From the NCBI GenBank assembly GCA_035222895.1, contig JAVYIG010005279.1:62001-126000 (forward strand): 64,000 nucleotides of DNA. Reading direction: 5' to 3'. The position numbers were made by a program, and so were the translations under genes. This DNA is from Strongylocentrotus droebachiensis (taxonomy: Eukaryota > Echinodermata > Echinoidea > Camarodonta > Strongylocentrotidae). Positions within the stretch are counted from its first letter, which is position 1. The number at the start of each line of letters is the position of its first letter. Shown in pieces: positions 11,935-22,635 of the stretch. The notes under the pieces were generated by a model. It was not told the origin of the DNA. It saw nothing but the letters and a program-made list of their open reading frames with translations, and searched no databases.

Positions 11935-12597
11935 CTGTGTGAGTCAAAAAAAAGTTTACACCTAGAAAATTGCTAATTATTTTAAAAATCATTATGAACA
12001 GTAAATTATTATAGATCTTATGAAAGAGAGTTTTATCCCAATTTTTTTGGTATCATTTTTGTGTGGTATGTGTTCACGCTTGGATGAACATGAGGCATTG
12101 TTTGCGAGAGTGCAAAAATCGACTTGCGCCAAAGTGGTGCCTACAGCATGTGTTATGTTCGGATTAGCGGGGTGAGAGAATGAATTGAATGTATCAAATG
12201 AAATGCATTGCATATGCTTTTTGCAGAAGCAAAGTCACACACACACACACACACACACAAATGTTTGTTGATATTTGACATTCAATATTTGATATGTGTG
12301 GCATGATTAATTATGTTAGGGATGTTATCTGGCCATCTGCAAAGACCGAATTACTACCCAAATCCCAATTGTTTTATTCATACAACACACAAGCAACTTT
12401 AGCGCAAATCGATTTTTGCACTCTCGCAAACAATGCCTCCTGTTCATCCAAGCGTGAACACATACCACACAAAAATGATACCAAATGATTTGGGATAAAA
12501 CACTCTTTCATAAGATCTATAATAACTTACTGTTAATAGATGATTTTTAGAATAATTAGCAATTTTCTAGGTGTAAACTTTTTTTGGACTCACACTG
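11935..12597. mobile_element. Long foldback element with TA flanks (mariner-like), 663 bp
   Basis: Inverted arms of nearly 300 bp around a (CA)n core at 12237-12258. Ends CTGTGTGAGTCAAAAAAAAG / CTTTTTTTGGACTCACACTG with TA on both sides. Both arms contain TTTGCGAGAGTGCAAAAATC or its complement. No transposase frame. Confidence 0.85.
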
Positions 12598-12863
12598 TAC
12601 ATGTATATATTTTCTGGAAGAACTGTTAACAAATAGCTGCATGTTTTATAATCTGGAGAATGATTTCATGATGAAATGGTCTACAAAAGATAATTTAATA
12701 CTATGTTACTTTCTCAATACTGCTTTTCAGCATTCATAATTTATAGCACGATAAAAGGGGGGGCGGGGTGTAACCGTTGTAAGGTCACAATTTCTTATCA
12801 GAATTTATATTTCATGATCAAACAAAATCATATCCATTCTAAAAAAATAATGTAACTTATTAA

Positions 12864-13392
12864 AGGGATAGTCCACCCCAGGATTTTCTTTAGCTGACGA
12901 TATAGACCTAATAATACCATGAAGAATGATACAAGTCTCATTAAAATCCATGATCACATAACGAAGATATATCGACTTTTTTATCGAAAATCAGCCGCCC
13001 CCCAAATGCAAATGCGTTACATGGGCATGAAACGATTGTGACGTATGTTGCGAGCTGCCTTCTTATTTCGGAGACATTCACTTTCGCTTTCACTTTCATT
13101 CATGATTCGTCGTGTCAGTGCGATAACAGTGTACCGCGAGCGAAAGTGAATGTCTGCGAAATAAGAAGGCAGCTCGCAACATACGTCACAATTTCGATAC
13201 TATCGGTTATTTTTTGGCGATCGTTTTTTGCCCATGTAACGCATTTGCATTTGGGGGGCGGCTGATTTTCGATAAAAAAGTCGATATATCTTCGTTATGT
13301 GATCATGGATTTTAATGAGACTTGTATCATTCTTCATGGTATTATTAGGTCTATATCGTCAGCTAAAAAAAATCCTGGGGTGGACTTTCCCT
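12864..13392. mobile_element. Young TTAA-flanked MITE, 529 bp (copy 1)
   Basis: Ends AGGGATAGTCCACCCCAGGA and complement TCCTGGGGTGGACTTTCCCT, TTAA on both sides. Arms of about 170 bp, then an inner inverted pair around GAAATAAGAAGGCAGCTCGC. Nearly identical to the copy at 46719. Confidence 0.92.
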
Positions 13393-13517
13393 TTAATTCA
13401 TCCTGGCATGATTGATATAGAATTCATAAAAACGGATTATCCGTCCACTACCTATCTATTACTGTATCATCCAATATTATTTCATTATCATCCATTCTAA
13501 ATACTGCAAGATATTAA

Positions 13518-13817
13518 GGCCAATCAAAAAAATGTACATGTTTAGCGTCCCCGCACGCTTCCTTTTTGGGGGCCGCCTTTTTTTTATTTTATTTTTCTTT
13601 TCTTTTTCTTTAATGAATTAAAAGATGAAAAACATACCGGTACTGCTAAAATGAACTATTTCTGATTTGTTTTAAAATACCTGCGGACATCTTAAAAAAT
13701 AGCCTGACTTTCCGGAAAAATGTACCGAGCAGCCATTTTGAAAGAAAAAAAAGGGCCTCCTCCTTCCTATTTAAAAAAAAAACAGGACGCTAAACATGTT
13801 TTTATTTTTATTTGGCC
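13518..13817. mobile_element. 300-bp MITE, ends GGCC...TGTTTAGCGTCC
   Basis: Left GGCCAATCAAAAAAATGTAC then ATGTTTAGCGTCC; right GGACGCTAAACATG to TTTGGCC. The interior has GTACCGAGCAGCCATTTTGA and CCCCAAAAAGG-type segments. A disrupted copy flanks the 16-kb element (38870-39176 and 55509-55547). Confidence 0.88.
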
Positions 13818-13899
13818 TTATTCCTCATGGAATGGTTGACATAAAAGTTATAACACCTGATTATCAATCCATCATTTATCCATCATTATCATACATTGT

Positions 13900-14010
13900 G
13901 TGCGGGTAAGCCTGAATCCGATGACCGGGGTAATGATATGTTGTAAAGCGCTGTGATACACATGTATGTCTGTAAGAGCGCTATATAAATGCCAATATTA
14001 TTATTATTAT
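13900..14010 (+). repeat. SINE 3' fragment
   Basis: GTGTGCGGGTAAGCCTGAAT...GAGCGCTATATAAATGCCAA with an (ATT)n tail, matching the 3' part of the 10650 SINE. Confidence 0.85.
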
Positions 14011-14449
14011 ACATTATTTCATTAATTTTTTACAGCAACACATTCATTCACTTTGCATGATTGACATCCTTATTATATAACCAATTCTCCATTATTAATC
14101 ATATATTATTTCATTCAATTTTGACAAATTTCAAATAGCGCTTTAGGGCCATACAATGGTAGCTGCGACCCTGAAAATCTTAGAATATGTAGTTGTGATA
14201 TATAACTTCCTAACGGAAATAGCGAATTGGTCGATTTTAGTCAAGAAACATTGTTTTCTAGTTAAATTAATATATTGACCTTGAGAGGTAGCTATAAAAC
14301 ATAAAAGTTTATTATTTACAATTTCATCACTTTAGACTCGATTTCAACCGAGACAATGATCACTGAATATCGTAGGATCGCATATGCTTCCAATATGTTC
14401 ATTTGAACCAAATTCATGACCCCATACCAAAACTTTGTATTACCTTTAA

Positions 14450-14982
14450 AGGTACTATGTCCCTTTTGCAGCCAACCTCAAATTCTGTAGAACTTTGCAG
14501 GAATTATGAATATGTCATGTATGTCCTATCTGTGAAATTTAAACGTTAGCAGTATCCTCATATTCAAATTATGCAAGGAAACCTGTTTACTTGCTTAGAC
14601 TTCACTGTCAGACACTATTGAGTGACTGACTGGCTTTTTTTCTTCTTTGGTAATAACATACATGAAAAGAGTTGTAAAGGGTACATGAGCATTTGTCTAC
14701 ATCAATAACCCACTTCTTGTGATGGCCAAGATTAAACTGATTGAATCTTTGCGCAGCATAAAACGTATGACCATTCGGTACAATTGTCTGAAAATCAAGA
14801 CTATTACTTTTGGGCTCTTTAGACCTAAAGTCGATTTGACAACTAATAGTCGTTATTTTCCCACTTGAAGACATTTTCAAGCCCCACCTTTTTTAGGGAA
14901 GTTCTAAATTAGTATTATCTTTCAAATGCAGTTGGAATTTAACTTTTTCATTTTTTTGGCCTGCAAATGGGACATAGTACCT
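14450..14982. mobile_element. TTAA-flanked MITE, 533 bp
   Basis: Ends AGGTACTATGTCCC / GGGACATAGTACCT with TTAA at 14446-14449 and 14983-14986. The GCAG/CTGC segment just inside (TTTTGCAGCC / GGCCTGCAAA) is also inverted. Confidence 0.85.
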
Positions 14983-14999
14983 TTAAAGTCGATCTTAGT

Positions 15000-15780
15000 C
15001 TTTGTGAAACACTCCCTGGTTGGAGCCAGAAGGGCAATAATTCTGTGTTAAAGTATTTGAGTTAACGCCCTTCTTGCTCTTAACACTTGATATGTACTAA
15101 GATGAAGTCAAAGAGGCAGCAACTGTGCTTTAATAATACAGTACTGGTACACAGTACACAAGTACATGTATATGCATGCTCCACTAGGTATATCAGAGTC
15201 ATTTGCAGTATAAAAAAACGGCTCATTTTACTATTTTGCTTCGGAAATACAAACCACACAGAAAGCGTTCATTTTGTGCAACACTGTAAACTGTAAACTT
15301 GTTTAAAATGTTTACAGTAGCTCATAAATCGGAAGTGTATTAAGTAGTCTACTCATAAATATGTTTTACAGTTCACTGGAAGTGTATTTAAACTGCAATT
15401 ATTCTTTGTAGAAGAAATATTTGAAGCTCTTTGTTAGACTACACTATTAAGCAACCCCTTACATCAAGAGCAAAACATGTACTGGTGATTGGTGACCTTT
15501 GACCTTATCTACTGTTTGTCTTTGAATCACAGTTCGGTACCGGTACACACAAATCGAGCAGCAGCTGTAGCTTAATCATAAATAGATATTTTTAAATTTA
15601 TTTGAATTTTACATCCTGCAATACGCTGTGCAGAACTTTTTGAGCTGATGGCTTATATACAGTACTGTAGAAATGTTCAATCACAGGAAAATATGATGAA
15701 ATAGTCTAAGTTACATCTATACAAACTGTACAAGAGGCAATGAAAACTGTTAATAAGGGCTGAATGCATGTCGGTGAATA
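15000..15780. other. 3' flank of the Gal3ST-like gene
   Basis: Expected 3'UTR on the minus strand. A candidate AATAAA signal is at 15597-15602, about 180 bp past the stop. ACATGTACATGTA-type spacer sequence around 15160. No other gene. Confidence 0.4.
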
Positions 15781-16553
15781 CTACCTCCCTGCTCTGCTGT
15801 TATCAAGGTCAATTTGTCTTTGTCTTAAGAGACCAATGTAGGTGAGTTCCGGTCTGGTCATTTGATCACATAGATGGTTACCTTGGGCATTGCTATTAAG
15901 TACAAAGCTTTTGACATGAACACCAGGTGGGTAATAAACCCTTTTATCTCCTGCTTGCTTGGTAGCACCGATGCACAGCTCCGTAAGCTCGGCGTTCCGT
16001 CTCTCCAACTCCGCGACCTCCCGTGCCATGCGAACGTAACCGAACGCCTCTATCTTCTCCCACAGGGTCCTATTGAAAAACTGATACAGGGTGGTGTCCC
16101 CGCTGTTCCAGGCTCGTATGCGTTGCTTCATAGCATCTGTGGGCGGTCTCACCGAGACCTTGCTCCTGGCGTTTTGATTGAAGAAAACGATATCATCCAT
16201 ATCCCAGCAGAGGGCTTCCTTCAGGAGAATCAGCGATTCCTTGAAGTATTCTGCTATAAGAACAACATCAAACCTCTGGGCAAGTTCCTGGATGTATTCC
16301 GTGACCCTGGGATCATCCTTCTCCCTACGGCGCGCGTCCATCCCGATGTCAAACAGCATTGGGTTGCGACCGGCTTGTTTGGTGTACTGCGGCTCGTTCT
16401 CAAAGTAGAGGCGTGGTCTCTTTAGGAAGTTTTCCAGGGTCACGGTGTACCTGCCGTCAAAGCGGTAATAGTTGTACATACTTTCATACTGAGTGTCTGG
16501 GTTTCTCAGGAGTGCGATGTAAACCGAGTCTGCAGGCATCAGATCTTCTGTGG
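15781..16553 (-). CDS. Gal3ST-like sulfotransferase, exon 4 (catalytic C-terminus)
   Basis: Final coding exon, acceptor tcttgcacacag/CCACAGAAG, phase 1 (G/CC = Ala), stop TAG at 15781-15783. Residues 369-624 include VYIALLRNPDTQYESMYNYY, the 3'-PSB region of Gal3ST enzymes (RNP at 384-386, with the following S/Y helix), then the usual family sequence through RFDVVLIAEYFKESLILLKE and WDMDDIVFFNQNARS, an NRT sequon (YQFFNRTLWEKIEAFG), and a Cys-containing tail. The family transfers sulfate from PAPS to the 3-OH of galactose on glycolipids or glycans in the Golgi. Substrate and paralog cannot be told from this sequence. Length and block order agree with family members from the 5'-PSB to the C-terminus. 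Confidence 0.92.
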
Positions 16554-16637
16554 CTGTGTGCAAGAACAAAGAAGAAGAGACAAAATATGGTTTAGATGCT
16601 GCTTGTTAGTGTCAGCTTGCATGGTGATGTAGATATA

Positions 16638-16893
16638 CAGTAGGTTTGCGGGTGCACCATGTGAGAGAGAGAGAGGGTTGAGGAGTCCTGAACGACGGAC
16701 AGTCAACCTGTTCAAAACGTCGAGCCACTCATCCTCTCCAAGCGCTATTGTTCTCTTTAGAACTATATGCTAAGAAAGATAACAGTCCTTTTCAGGACTA
16801 CACACCCCCAAGAAAGATTACCAAGTCAGAGCCCTTTTCAGGACTCCTCAACCCTCTCTCTCTCTCTCACATGGTGCACCCGCAAACCTACTG
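16638..16893. mobile_element. Foldback MITE with TA target duplication (copy A, intron 3)
   Basis: Terminal inverted repeats of about 40 bp, CAGTAGGTTTGCGGGTGCAC with its reverse complement at the right end, flanked by TA on both sides. The interior contains a second inverted pair around TTTTCAGGACTCCTCAACCC. The TA duplication suggests a Tc1/mariner-type source. Confidence 0.85.
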
Positions 16894-17140
16894 TATAAAA
16901 TATGGTTTACATATAATCTCCTTGATTGGTAGATCTCAAAGTGGGGGATCGATAATATTGTTAGACTTTGGTGCTGCTCATAGTTTGCAGACTTGGACCA
17001 TTTTCAGTCACTGTATGATCAGGGCCCTGTTGCCTCAAACTTTAATAGCGGTGATGGTAACTTCAATGGAAACCTTCATTTGATCGGCTGTTCAATGATG
17101 TTGCCACAGTAGTTAATATTGGTGGCAAAGTTACCATCAA

Positions 17141-17456
17141 TAGGCCCGTCTTCACTATCTCGAGATTGCCAAATATCCAGCTATTTGAACTATCCCGATC
17201 GCAAACTATCCAGCTAATTTGCGTCTTCATTAGACCGAAGTAGCTGAGCGGTATAGATCGCATGTGCGCGCGCTAGTACAACTAGTAAACACGGAAAACC
17301 AGAAATCGTTGTGTATGATAGGATCGGGATATTTGACTCCGTACTTCGGTCTAATGAAAACGGTCGCAAACTATCCCGCTAATTTGCTACTTCGGTCAAT
17401 GGAAGACGCAAATTAGCTGGATATTTGGCAATCTCGAGATAGTGAAGACACGCCTA
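17141..17456. mobile_element. Foldback MITE, ends TAGGCCCGTCTTCACT
   Basis: Inverted ends TAGGCCCGTCTTCACTATCT / AGATAGTGAAGACACGCCTA followed by CGAGATTGCCAAATATCC. An inner pair CTTCATTAGACCGAAGTA is also inverted. Same family as 32631-33045 and the fragment near 31505-31648. Confidence 0.85.
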
Positions 17457-18330
17457 GTGATAACTTTTATGCAACTGGACCCAGACCTACCACAGCTCAA
17501 GGCTAATCCCTTTAACTCTTAAGCTGCCACCCATACAATGCAACCAGTGCCAGAGTGCTAATTCCTATTGTGCCACAGTGCTAATCTCCTGCGTGCCAAG
17601 TTAATTTTAAGGTTGGTTCAAGAGCGTGTTATTTAAATCTTTACAAAAAACAAATCGCTGAATTACTCGAGAAAATCCAATCTGACTGTTGTATACAAAG
17701 ACGCGTAATCCAAAGCCGATAATCTGATGCACGCGATGGTACTTTCAATAGCGCTGCAAAAGCACTCAGCACGGTGCAATGGGCATGAACAATAACTGTT
17801 ATTACATCTGCGCGCTAGCGCGCACGAAGCACCGTAGCGGTGGCTCGCTAGCATGAACGTGGCTTTCAATCGATAGCATGCTCGCGTGCACATGGCACTA
17901 TAACAATAGCGCGCTAGCAGTCTCATGGCAGGATAAGAGTTAATAGCCCTATGTAACCTACTACATTATGCTGTAGCCATTGTATCCAGGAATTGATAAA
18001 TCACGGCCAGGCTAAAATCATTTGTTAGCTTGCAAAATGCATTGCCATAAAAAGATGCATCGTGAACGTAGCATGTACTATTAATGGAAAACCAAAACTT
18101 TGTGTCATAGATATAAGAACCATATCATGAATACGAAGAGCTGGTAAGATGCACATAAACAACATTGACTGGGTGAAATCATGTCAAAAGTGTCAATTTG
18201 ATACGTCCAATTTCAACTTTTAAATCGCCAAAATCACCAACATGTGTGCCTCCTGTGCTCCGGACATGATCTTTCGTGCCACTAAATTTCCCTATTAACC
18301 TGTCAACTACTGGATTCTCACATTTACATA

Positions 18331-18848
18331 CCGTAATTAACGGTGTATTAACCGCACTTTTTTGCCGCCGAAAAAAATTCAAAGTCGGGGGTGCATCTTA
18401 TAGTTTTGATTTATGCCCCTCCATCTGGCGCTATGCCTGGCAATGTCTCCCAGCTCAGTAATCGGTGTGTCGACTCACCACTCTGACACTAGAACAACAC
18501 TCAAATTTGTCTGTCATCTTGGATTGAAAGTAATCTTTCTGAAAGATCTCAATATGTAGTTTATAATAATTCCTCCAATTTTTCTTCTATTACAAGGTGT
18601 ACCACAAGGTTCTATCCTTGGTCCTCTACTGTTTTTTAATTTACATTAATGATCTTACACATTCAGCTGCACCTTGCAGATAAATGAAAGACATTCCCGC
18701 GTTGGTTTTTTAACACGGACCTGGCTTGCCGACGACAGAGTCTGCAAATTTTCTTTTCTTTTTTTTCCTTCTTTTTTTCTTCTTTTTTAGGGCGAAAAAG
18801 AGGGGTACGGTTAATACGCGAGGGCGGTTTATACACCAATAATTACGG
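18331..18848. mobile_element. TIR element carrying a reverse-transcriptase fragment (copy 1)
   Basis: Ends CCGTAATTAACGGTGTATTA / AATACGCGAGGGCGGTTTATACACC...ATTACGG. The interior (about 18495-18740) reads like a LINE RT on the + strand: SNLSERSQYVVYNNSSNFSS, then GVPQGSILGPLL, IYINDLTHSA and, after a gap, LADD. These are RT motifs with several frame breaks. A second, inverted copy lies at 33679-34193. Confidence 0.75.
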
Positions 18849-19299
18849 TGTGCTTAATACAAGAGCCACCCGGTTCAAGTAGGCAATGGGTTAAAGAAAC
18901 CTTATTGACCTATGCTCATGTGTCAACATGCATGGTAGCTGTACCTGCAACCAGTCATTATGCCAAAATAAGCGAGTTCGTAATTAGGATTTGCGCATGG
19001 GCAGATAAAGGTCATTCGTACCCAAATTGTAAAACCATTGAGACGAATACTCGGATCGTGCTCATGAAAGTTATGTAATCAGTATTCGTTTATGCACCAA
19101 CAGTACATTTATGTGATACATAGGTGGAAGTACTCTTTTCAAGAGGCAAACAAAATGTAGTCATGAAGCACTTCCATATCACTTTGGCAGTGATTATTCT
19201 AAAAAGCACAGGTGGGAAGTATCCATCGTGTCTAAGATCTGTGGATATTTTGGGGTCATGTGGTCCAGAGCTATTTACAAACTCGCTTATAGCAAGGAG

Positions 19300-19496
19300 A
19301 CATGTGAACACATACATTCTTGGTTGAAAACCATATGGTTGGAATTCGGCAATGATGTTGTAGTGACCATTGGTAAATTCCATGACAGCATTCTTTTATG
19401 ACATTACATTTCCCTATTAAAAGATACTTTATGGACATATACCCATGGGTCAAAATGACAGCTGTATAAAGTGCAAACTGGACAATTATGCTAAAC
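19300..19496 (-). pseudogene. Partial pseudo-copy of the 3' half of Gal3ST exon 3 (copy 1)
   Basis: Reverse strand at about 19316-19386 reads MEFTNGHYNIIAEFQPYGFQP, matching exon 3 MESNNGHYNIIANHMVFNQQ but with an eight-base insertion (GAATTCCA-like) that shifts the frame before the end. The donor region is changed to AAT/GTATGTG. It continues to 19496 with sequence shared with the second copy. Confidence 0.85.
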
Positions 19497-19699
19497 CAAA
19501 AAGCAGGCCTTATATTTCTATATTTCAGGGCAAGGCCACTTTTCTGTAGGGCACATCCCTATATTAGAGCACAAATAGGAAAATTTGGAAAGGGCACAAA
19601 AAATCTCCAAGGCCAATGAGAGGGGCATTGAGGCCAATCAAAAGGGCATCCACGGCCATGGCCTTGGTGGCCTTGGATTAATTTAAGCCCTGTAATAGG

Positions 19700-19930
19700 G
19701 AAACGAGTGAACACATACCTTCTTGGTTGAAAACCATATGGTTAGAATTTAGCAATGATGTTGTAGTGACCATTGGTGGATTCCATGACAGTATTATTTC
19801 CTGGAATGACATTTCCCTATTAAAAGACACTTTATGGACCTATACCCATGGGTCAAAATGACAGCTGTAACTGCAAACTGGACAATAATGCTAAAACTAG
19901 GAGGGAAACCAGTGAACACATACCTTCTTA
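19700..19930 (-). pseudogene. Second pseudo-copy of the exon 3 3' half, and start of a third
   Basis: 19720-19895 repeats the preceding duplicate at high identity, keeps the consensus donor AAG/GTATGTGT, but carries an in-frame TAA (AATTCTAACC) and the same insertion. A third copy begins at about 19905 (CCAGTGAACACATACCTTCT) and is cut off by the foldback starting at 19933. Confidence 0.8.
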
Positions 19931-19932
19931 TA

Positions 19933-20185
19933 CAGTAGGCTTGTGGGTGCACCATGTGAGAGAGAGGGAGGACTGAGGAGTCCTGAAAATGACTCTCTGT
20001 AATCTTTCTTGAGGGTTTGTAGTCCTGAAAAGGACTGTTGGTTATATGTTGGTTATCACTCCTGACGACGGATAGTCAACCTGTTTGAAAGGTCGAGCCA
20101 GTCCTTTTCAGGACTACAAACCCTCAAGAAAGATTACAGAGAGTCCTTTCAGGACTTCTCACATGGTGCACCCGCAAGCCTACTG
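19933..20185. mobile_element. Foldback MITE with TA target duplication (copy B, intron 3)
   Basis: Same family as the element at 16638 (CAGTAGGCTTGTGGGTGCAC ends, TA on both sides). It lies about 50 bp inside intron 3 from the donor of exon 3. The approximately 50 bp between this element and exon 3 is also repeated, inverted, between copy A and exon 4. Confidence 0.85.
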
Positions 20186-20235
20186 TATATCTACATCACC
20201 ATGCAAGCCGACGCTTACAAGCAGCATCTACATAC

Positions 20236-20478
20236 CTTGTTGGTTGAAAACCATATGGTTAGCAATGATGTTGTAGTGACCATTGTTGGATTCCATGACG
20301 GCATTCCGGGTGAAGGGCTGCGGGCTGCCGAGGTAGACGCCACTCATGGGGAAGGCGAAGGTCAGGTTTTGATTTTCACCCCAGCGGAAGATGATGTTCT
20401 GCATGGTGGAACTGGAGCACTTGTGCGTCTTGACCATCACTATGTTGTTCTTGGGTTGACAGTCTCTCTTTGTTTCTA
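20236..20478 (-). CDS. Gal3ST-like sulfotransferase, exon 3 (5'-phosphosulfate-binding motif)
   Basis: Exon of 243 bp, phase 1 at both ends. The acceptor is gaaatttcag-type (ttcag/TAGAAAC) and the donor CAACAAG/GTATGT. Residues 288-367 begin ETKRDCQPKNNIVMVKTHKC. The KTHKCSSST segment (303-311) is the 5'-PSB loop of galactose 3-O-sulfotransferases, which grips the PAPS phosphate, and FRWGENQNLTFAFP and NGHYNIIANHMVFN match the conserved blocks that follow. An NLT sequon is at 324. The 5' part of this exon and its acceptor are duplicated in tandem in the upstream intron (20479-21270), and its 3' part is duplicated downstream (19316-19800). Only this copy is intact with both splice sites. Confidence 0.9.
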
Positions 20479-21270
20479 CTGAAATTTATTTAAAAAAACT
20501 TTGTTATTGACCATCACAATGTTGTTCTTGGGTTGACAGTCTCTCTTTGTTTCTACTGAAATTTATATTAAAAAAAACTTTGTTATTGAAAGCGGAAGAT
20601 GATGTTCTGCATGGTGGAACTGGAGCACTTGTGCGTCTTGACCATCACAATGTTGTTCTTGGGTTGACAGTCTCTCTTTGTTTCTACTGAAATTTATTTA
20701 AAAAAACTTTGTTATTGACCATCACAATGTTGTTCTTGGGTTGACAGTCTCTCTTTGTTTCTACTGAAATTTATATTAAAAAAAACTTTGTTATTGAAAG
20801 CGGAAGATGATGTTCTGCATAGTGGAACTGGAGCACTTGTGGGTCTTGACCATCACGATGTTGTTCTTGGGTTGACAGTCTCTCTTTGTTTCTACTGAAA
20901 TTTATTTTAAAAAAACTTTGTTATTGACCATCACAATGTTGTTCTTGGGTTGACAGTCTTTCTTTGTTTCTACTGAAATTTGTTTAAAAAAAACTTTTTT
21001 ATTGAAAGCGGAAGATGATGTTCTGCATGGTGGAACTGGAGCACTTGTGGGTCTTGACCATCACAATATTGTTCTTGGGTGTCAGTCTCTCTTTGTTTCT
21101 ACTGAAATTTATATTAAATTTTTTTTTTTTATTGAAAGCGGAAGATGTTCTGCATGGTGGAACTGGAGCACTTGTGGGTCTTGACCATCACAATGTTGTT
21201 CTTGGGTTGACAGTCTCTCTTTTTTTCTACTGAAATTTATTTTTTTAAAACTGTGTTATTGAAAGCAGGA
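20479..21270. repeat. Tandem array of partial copies of Gal3ST exon 3 and its acceptor
   Basis: Directly upstream (transcript sense) of exon 3, the segment holding its first part and 3' splice site is repeated. Long copies start near 20592, 20801, 21008 and 21137; each has GCGGAAGATGATGTTCTGCA (or a shortened form) and continues through the KTHKC codons and CTACTGAAATTT. Short copies holding only the acceptor-proximal part start near 20509, 20718 and 20927. Long-plus-short units have a period of about 208 bp. The real exon is the first long copy (20384-20478). Copies differ by only a few bases; the THK codons vary between ACG and ACC, both Thr. None of the copies has a donor. Confidence 0.93.
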
Positions 21271-21501
21271 GGGCGCAACTTACATTTTATTGCCTGGCTG
21301 GAGCTAGCAGGGCGTTATAACTAAATAAACACTAAATAAACACTAAATACTGGGCCCTGTTTAATAAAACTTGATATCATCTCTGTATTACGGTATGTGC
21401 ATTTTACTTTTACAAGGCTTCATTAAGCTGAATCAACTCAATTCTTCCACTTTTCACTATTTCTTTCTTCTTTCTTCTCAATTCACTGACAAACTGATTA
21501 A

Positions 21502-21897
21502 AGATGAAGTTGAGTTCTGGTCATGCGATTGCATTGTAAAAGAAACGGTGTGGAACCGACCAGAAAAGGTTGATCATCTAGCATATACGAATTTGTGTGT
21601 ATTGCAAGGTTCTGGAATCATCAAAATGATAAGAAATTTGGCCAAGTCTTGTTAAAGTTACAAACACTGTACACAGAAAGATGTATATGGGACTACACGA
21701 ACACGTGGCGTAAAAAGCCGGCCCCCCCCCCCCCCCGATTTTTACGATGTTACATGCATATTTAGAATATGAATGCATTTGAAGAGCCATGCTTTTCAGG
21801 GAACATGTCTTATCTGATGTTCTTCCACACTTGCATAATAAGAATGAGTAACGCTCACAAATTATTTTTCACCTCTTCCCAGAACTCAACCTTCTCT
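21502..21897. mobile_element. TTAA-flanked MITE, family with AGATGAAGTTGAGTTCTGG ends
   Basis: Ends AGATGAAGTTGAGTTCTGG / CCAGAACTCAACCTTCTCT with TTAA on both sides; contains GCAAGGTTCTGGAATCATCA and a C-run at 21721. Related copies at 29236, 34742 and 60832. Confidence 0.85.
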
Positions 21898-21926
21898 TTA
21901 ATTTAACACCACCATTTTATAATTTA

Positions 21927-21929
<3 letters not shown>

Positions 21930-21960
<31 letters not shown>
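21930..21960. repeat. Poly-T run
   Basis: About 30 consecutive T. Confidence 0.95.
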
Positions 21961-22335
21961 TAATCTAAGTTATTACTGAATTTTTAAATCAACTCTTTTA
22001 ATGCATTTGTATATGATACAATGTGAGCAATGTACTTTAACTTATTACTGAATTTTTAAATCTACTGTTTTTAATGCATTTTTATATGATAAATTGTGAG
22101 CCAATTATTGTTAGTCTTTGGACTTCTTATTTGATATATTTGTAATAAATCCGAAATTGAAGTGAATAACAAGTTACAAGCTACTGTTATAAGCTACTGA
22201 AATCATGGCATCTGATTGGATGAGAGCAAATTGTCATAGAAATGTAGCAGTTGTTATAGATAACAAGTTTTATGAAACGGGCCCCAGACCCTTCTATCTT
22301 TGATAAGATGGTATGGGAATAACACAACTAGAATA

Positions 22336-22531
22336 CATACATGCCAACATTTGAAAATCAGAAATCTGTACAAATTATGCTATTTTCAAAAAAAAGAGGA
22401 ACAATCCTAACTCTCCTATTCAATACTACAGACAAATTTGTACAGGAAGAGGAACACCTGCATTAAAATGATAATTATCTTCTCCCAAAAAGAGGAATGT
22501 TCCTCTTTAATCTGAACAGTTGGCATGTATG
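22336..22531. mobile_element. Small foldback, ends CATACATGCCAACA
   Basis: CATACATGCCAACATTTGA pairs with TGAACAGTTGGCATGTATG; inner AAGAGGAACAATCCT pairs with AGAGGAATGTTCCTCTTT. Confidence 0.7.
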
Positions 22532-22635
22532 AGAATATGCACCTTCCATCAATCTTAAAAAGCACGAGAAGGTTATCGACACTGCCTAGGACTTGTGTAT
22601 ATAAATTTTGTTTTCAGTAACTCATTTATTGTTAA

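Larger units (their letters stand above)
21351..22286. mobile_element. Old TIR element with a nested MITE
   Basis: Outer ends TGGGCCCTGTTTAATAAAAC / GTTTTATGAAACGGGCCCCA. The nested TTAA element occupies 21502-21897. Pairing is limited to the ends, so boundaries are tentative. Confidence 0.45.

Noticed and set aside
13038-13265. 75-codon frame repeated identically at 46781-47119
   Set aside because: It lies in the inverted arms and centre of a MITE; identity reflects element copies, not a gene family.
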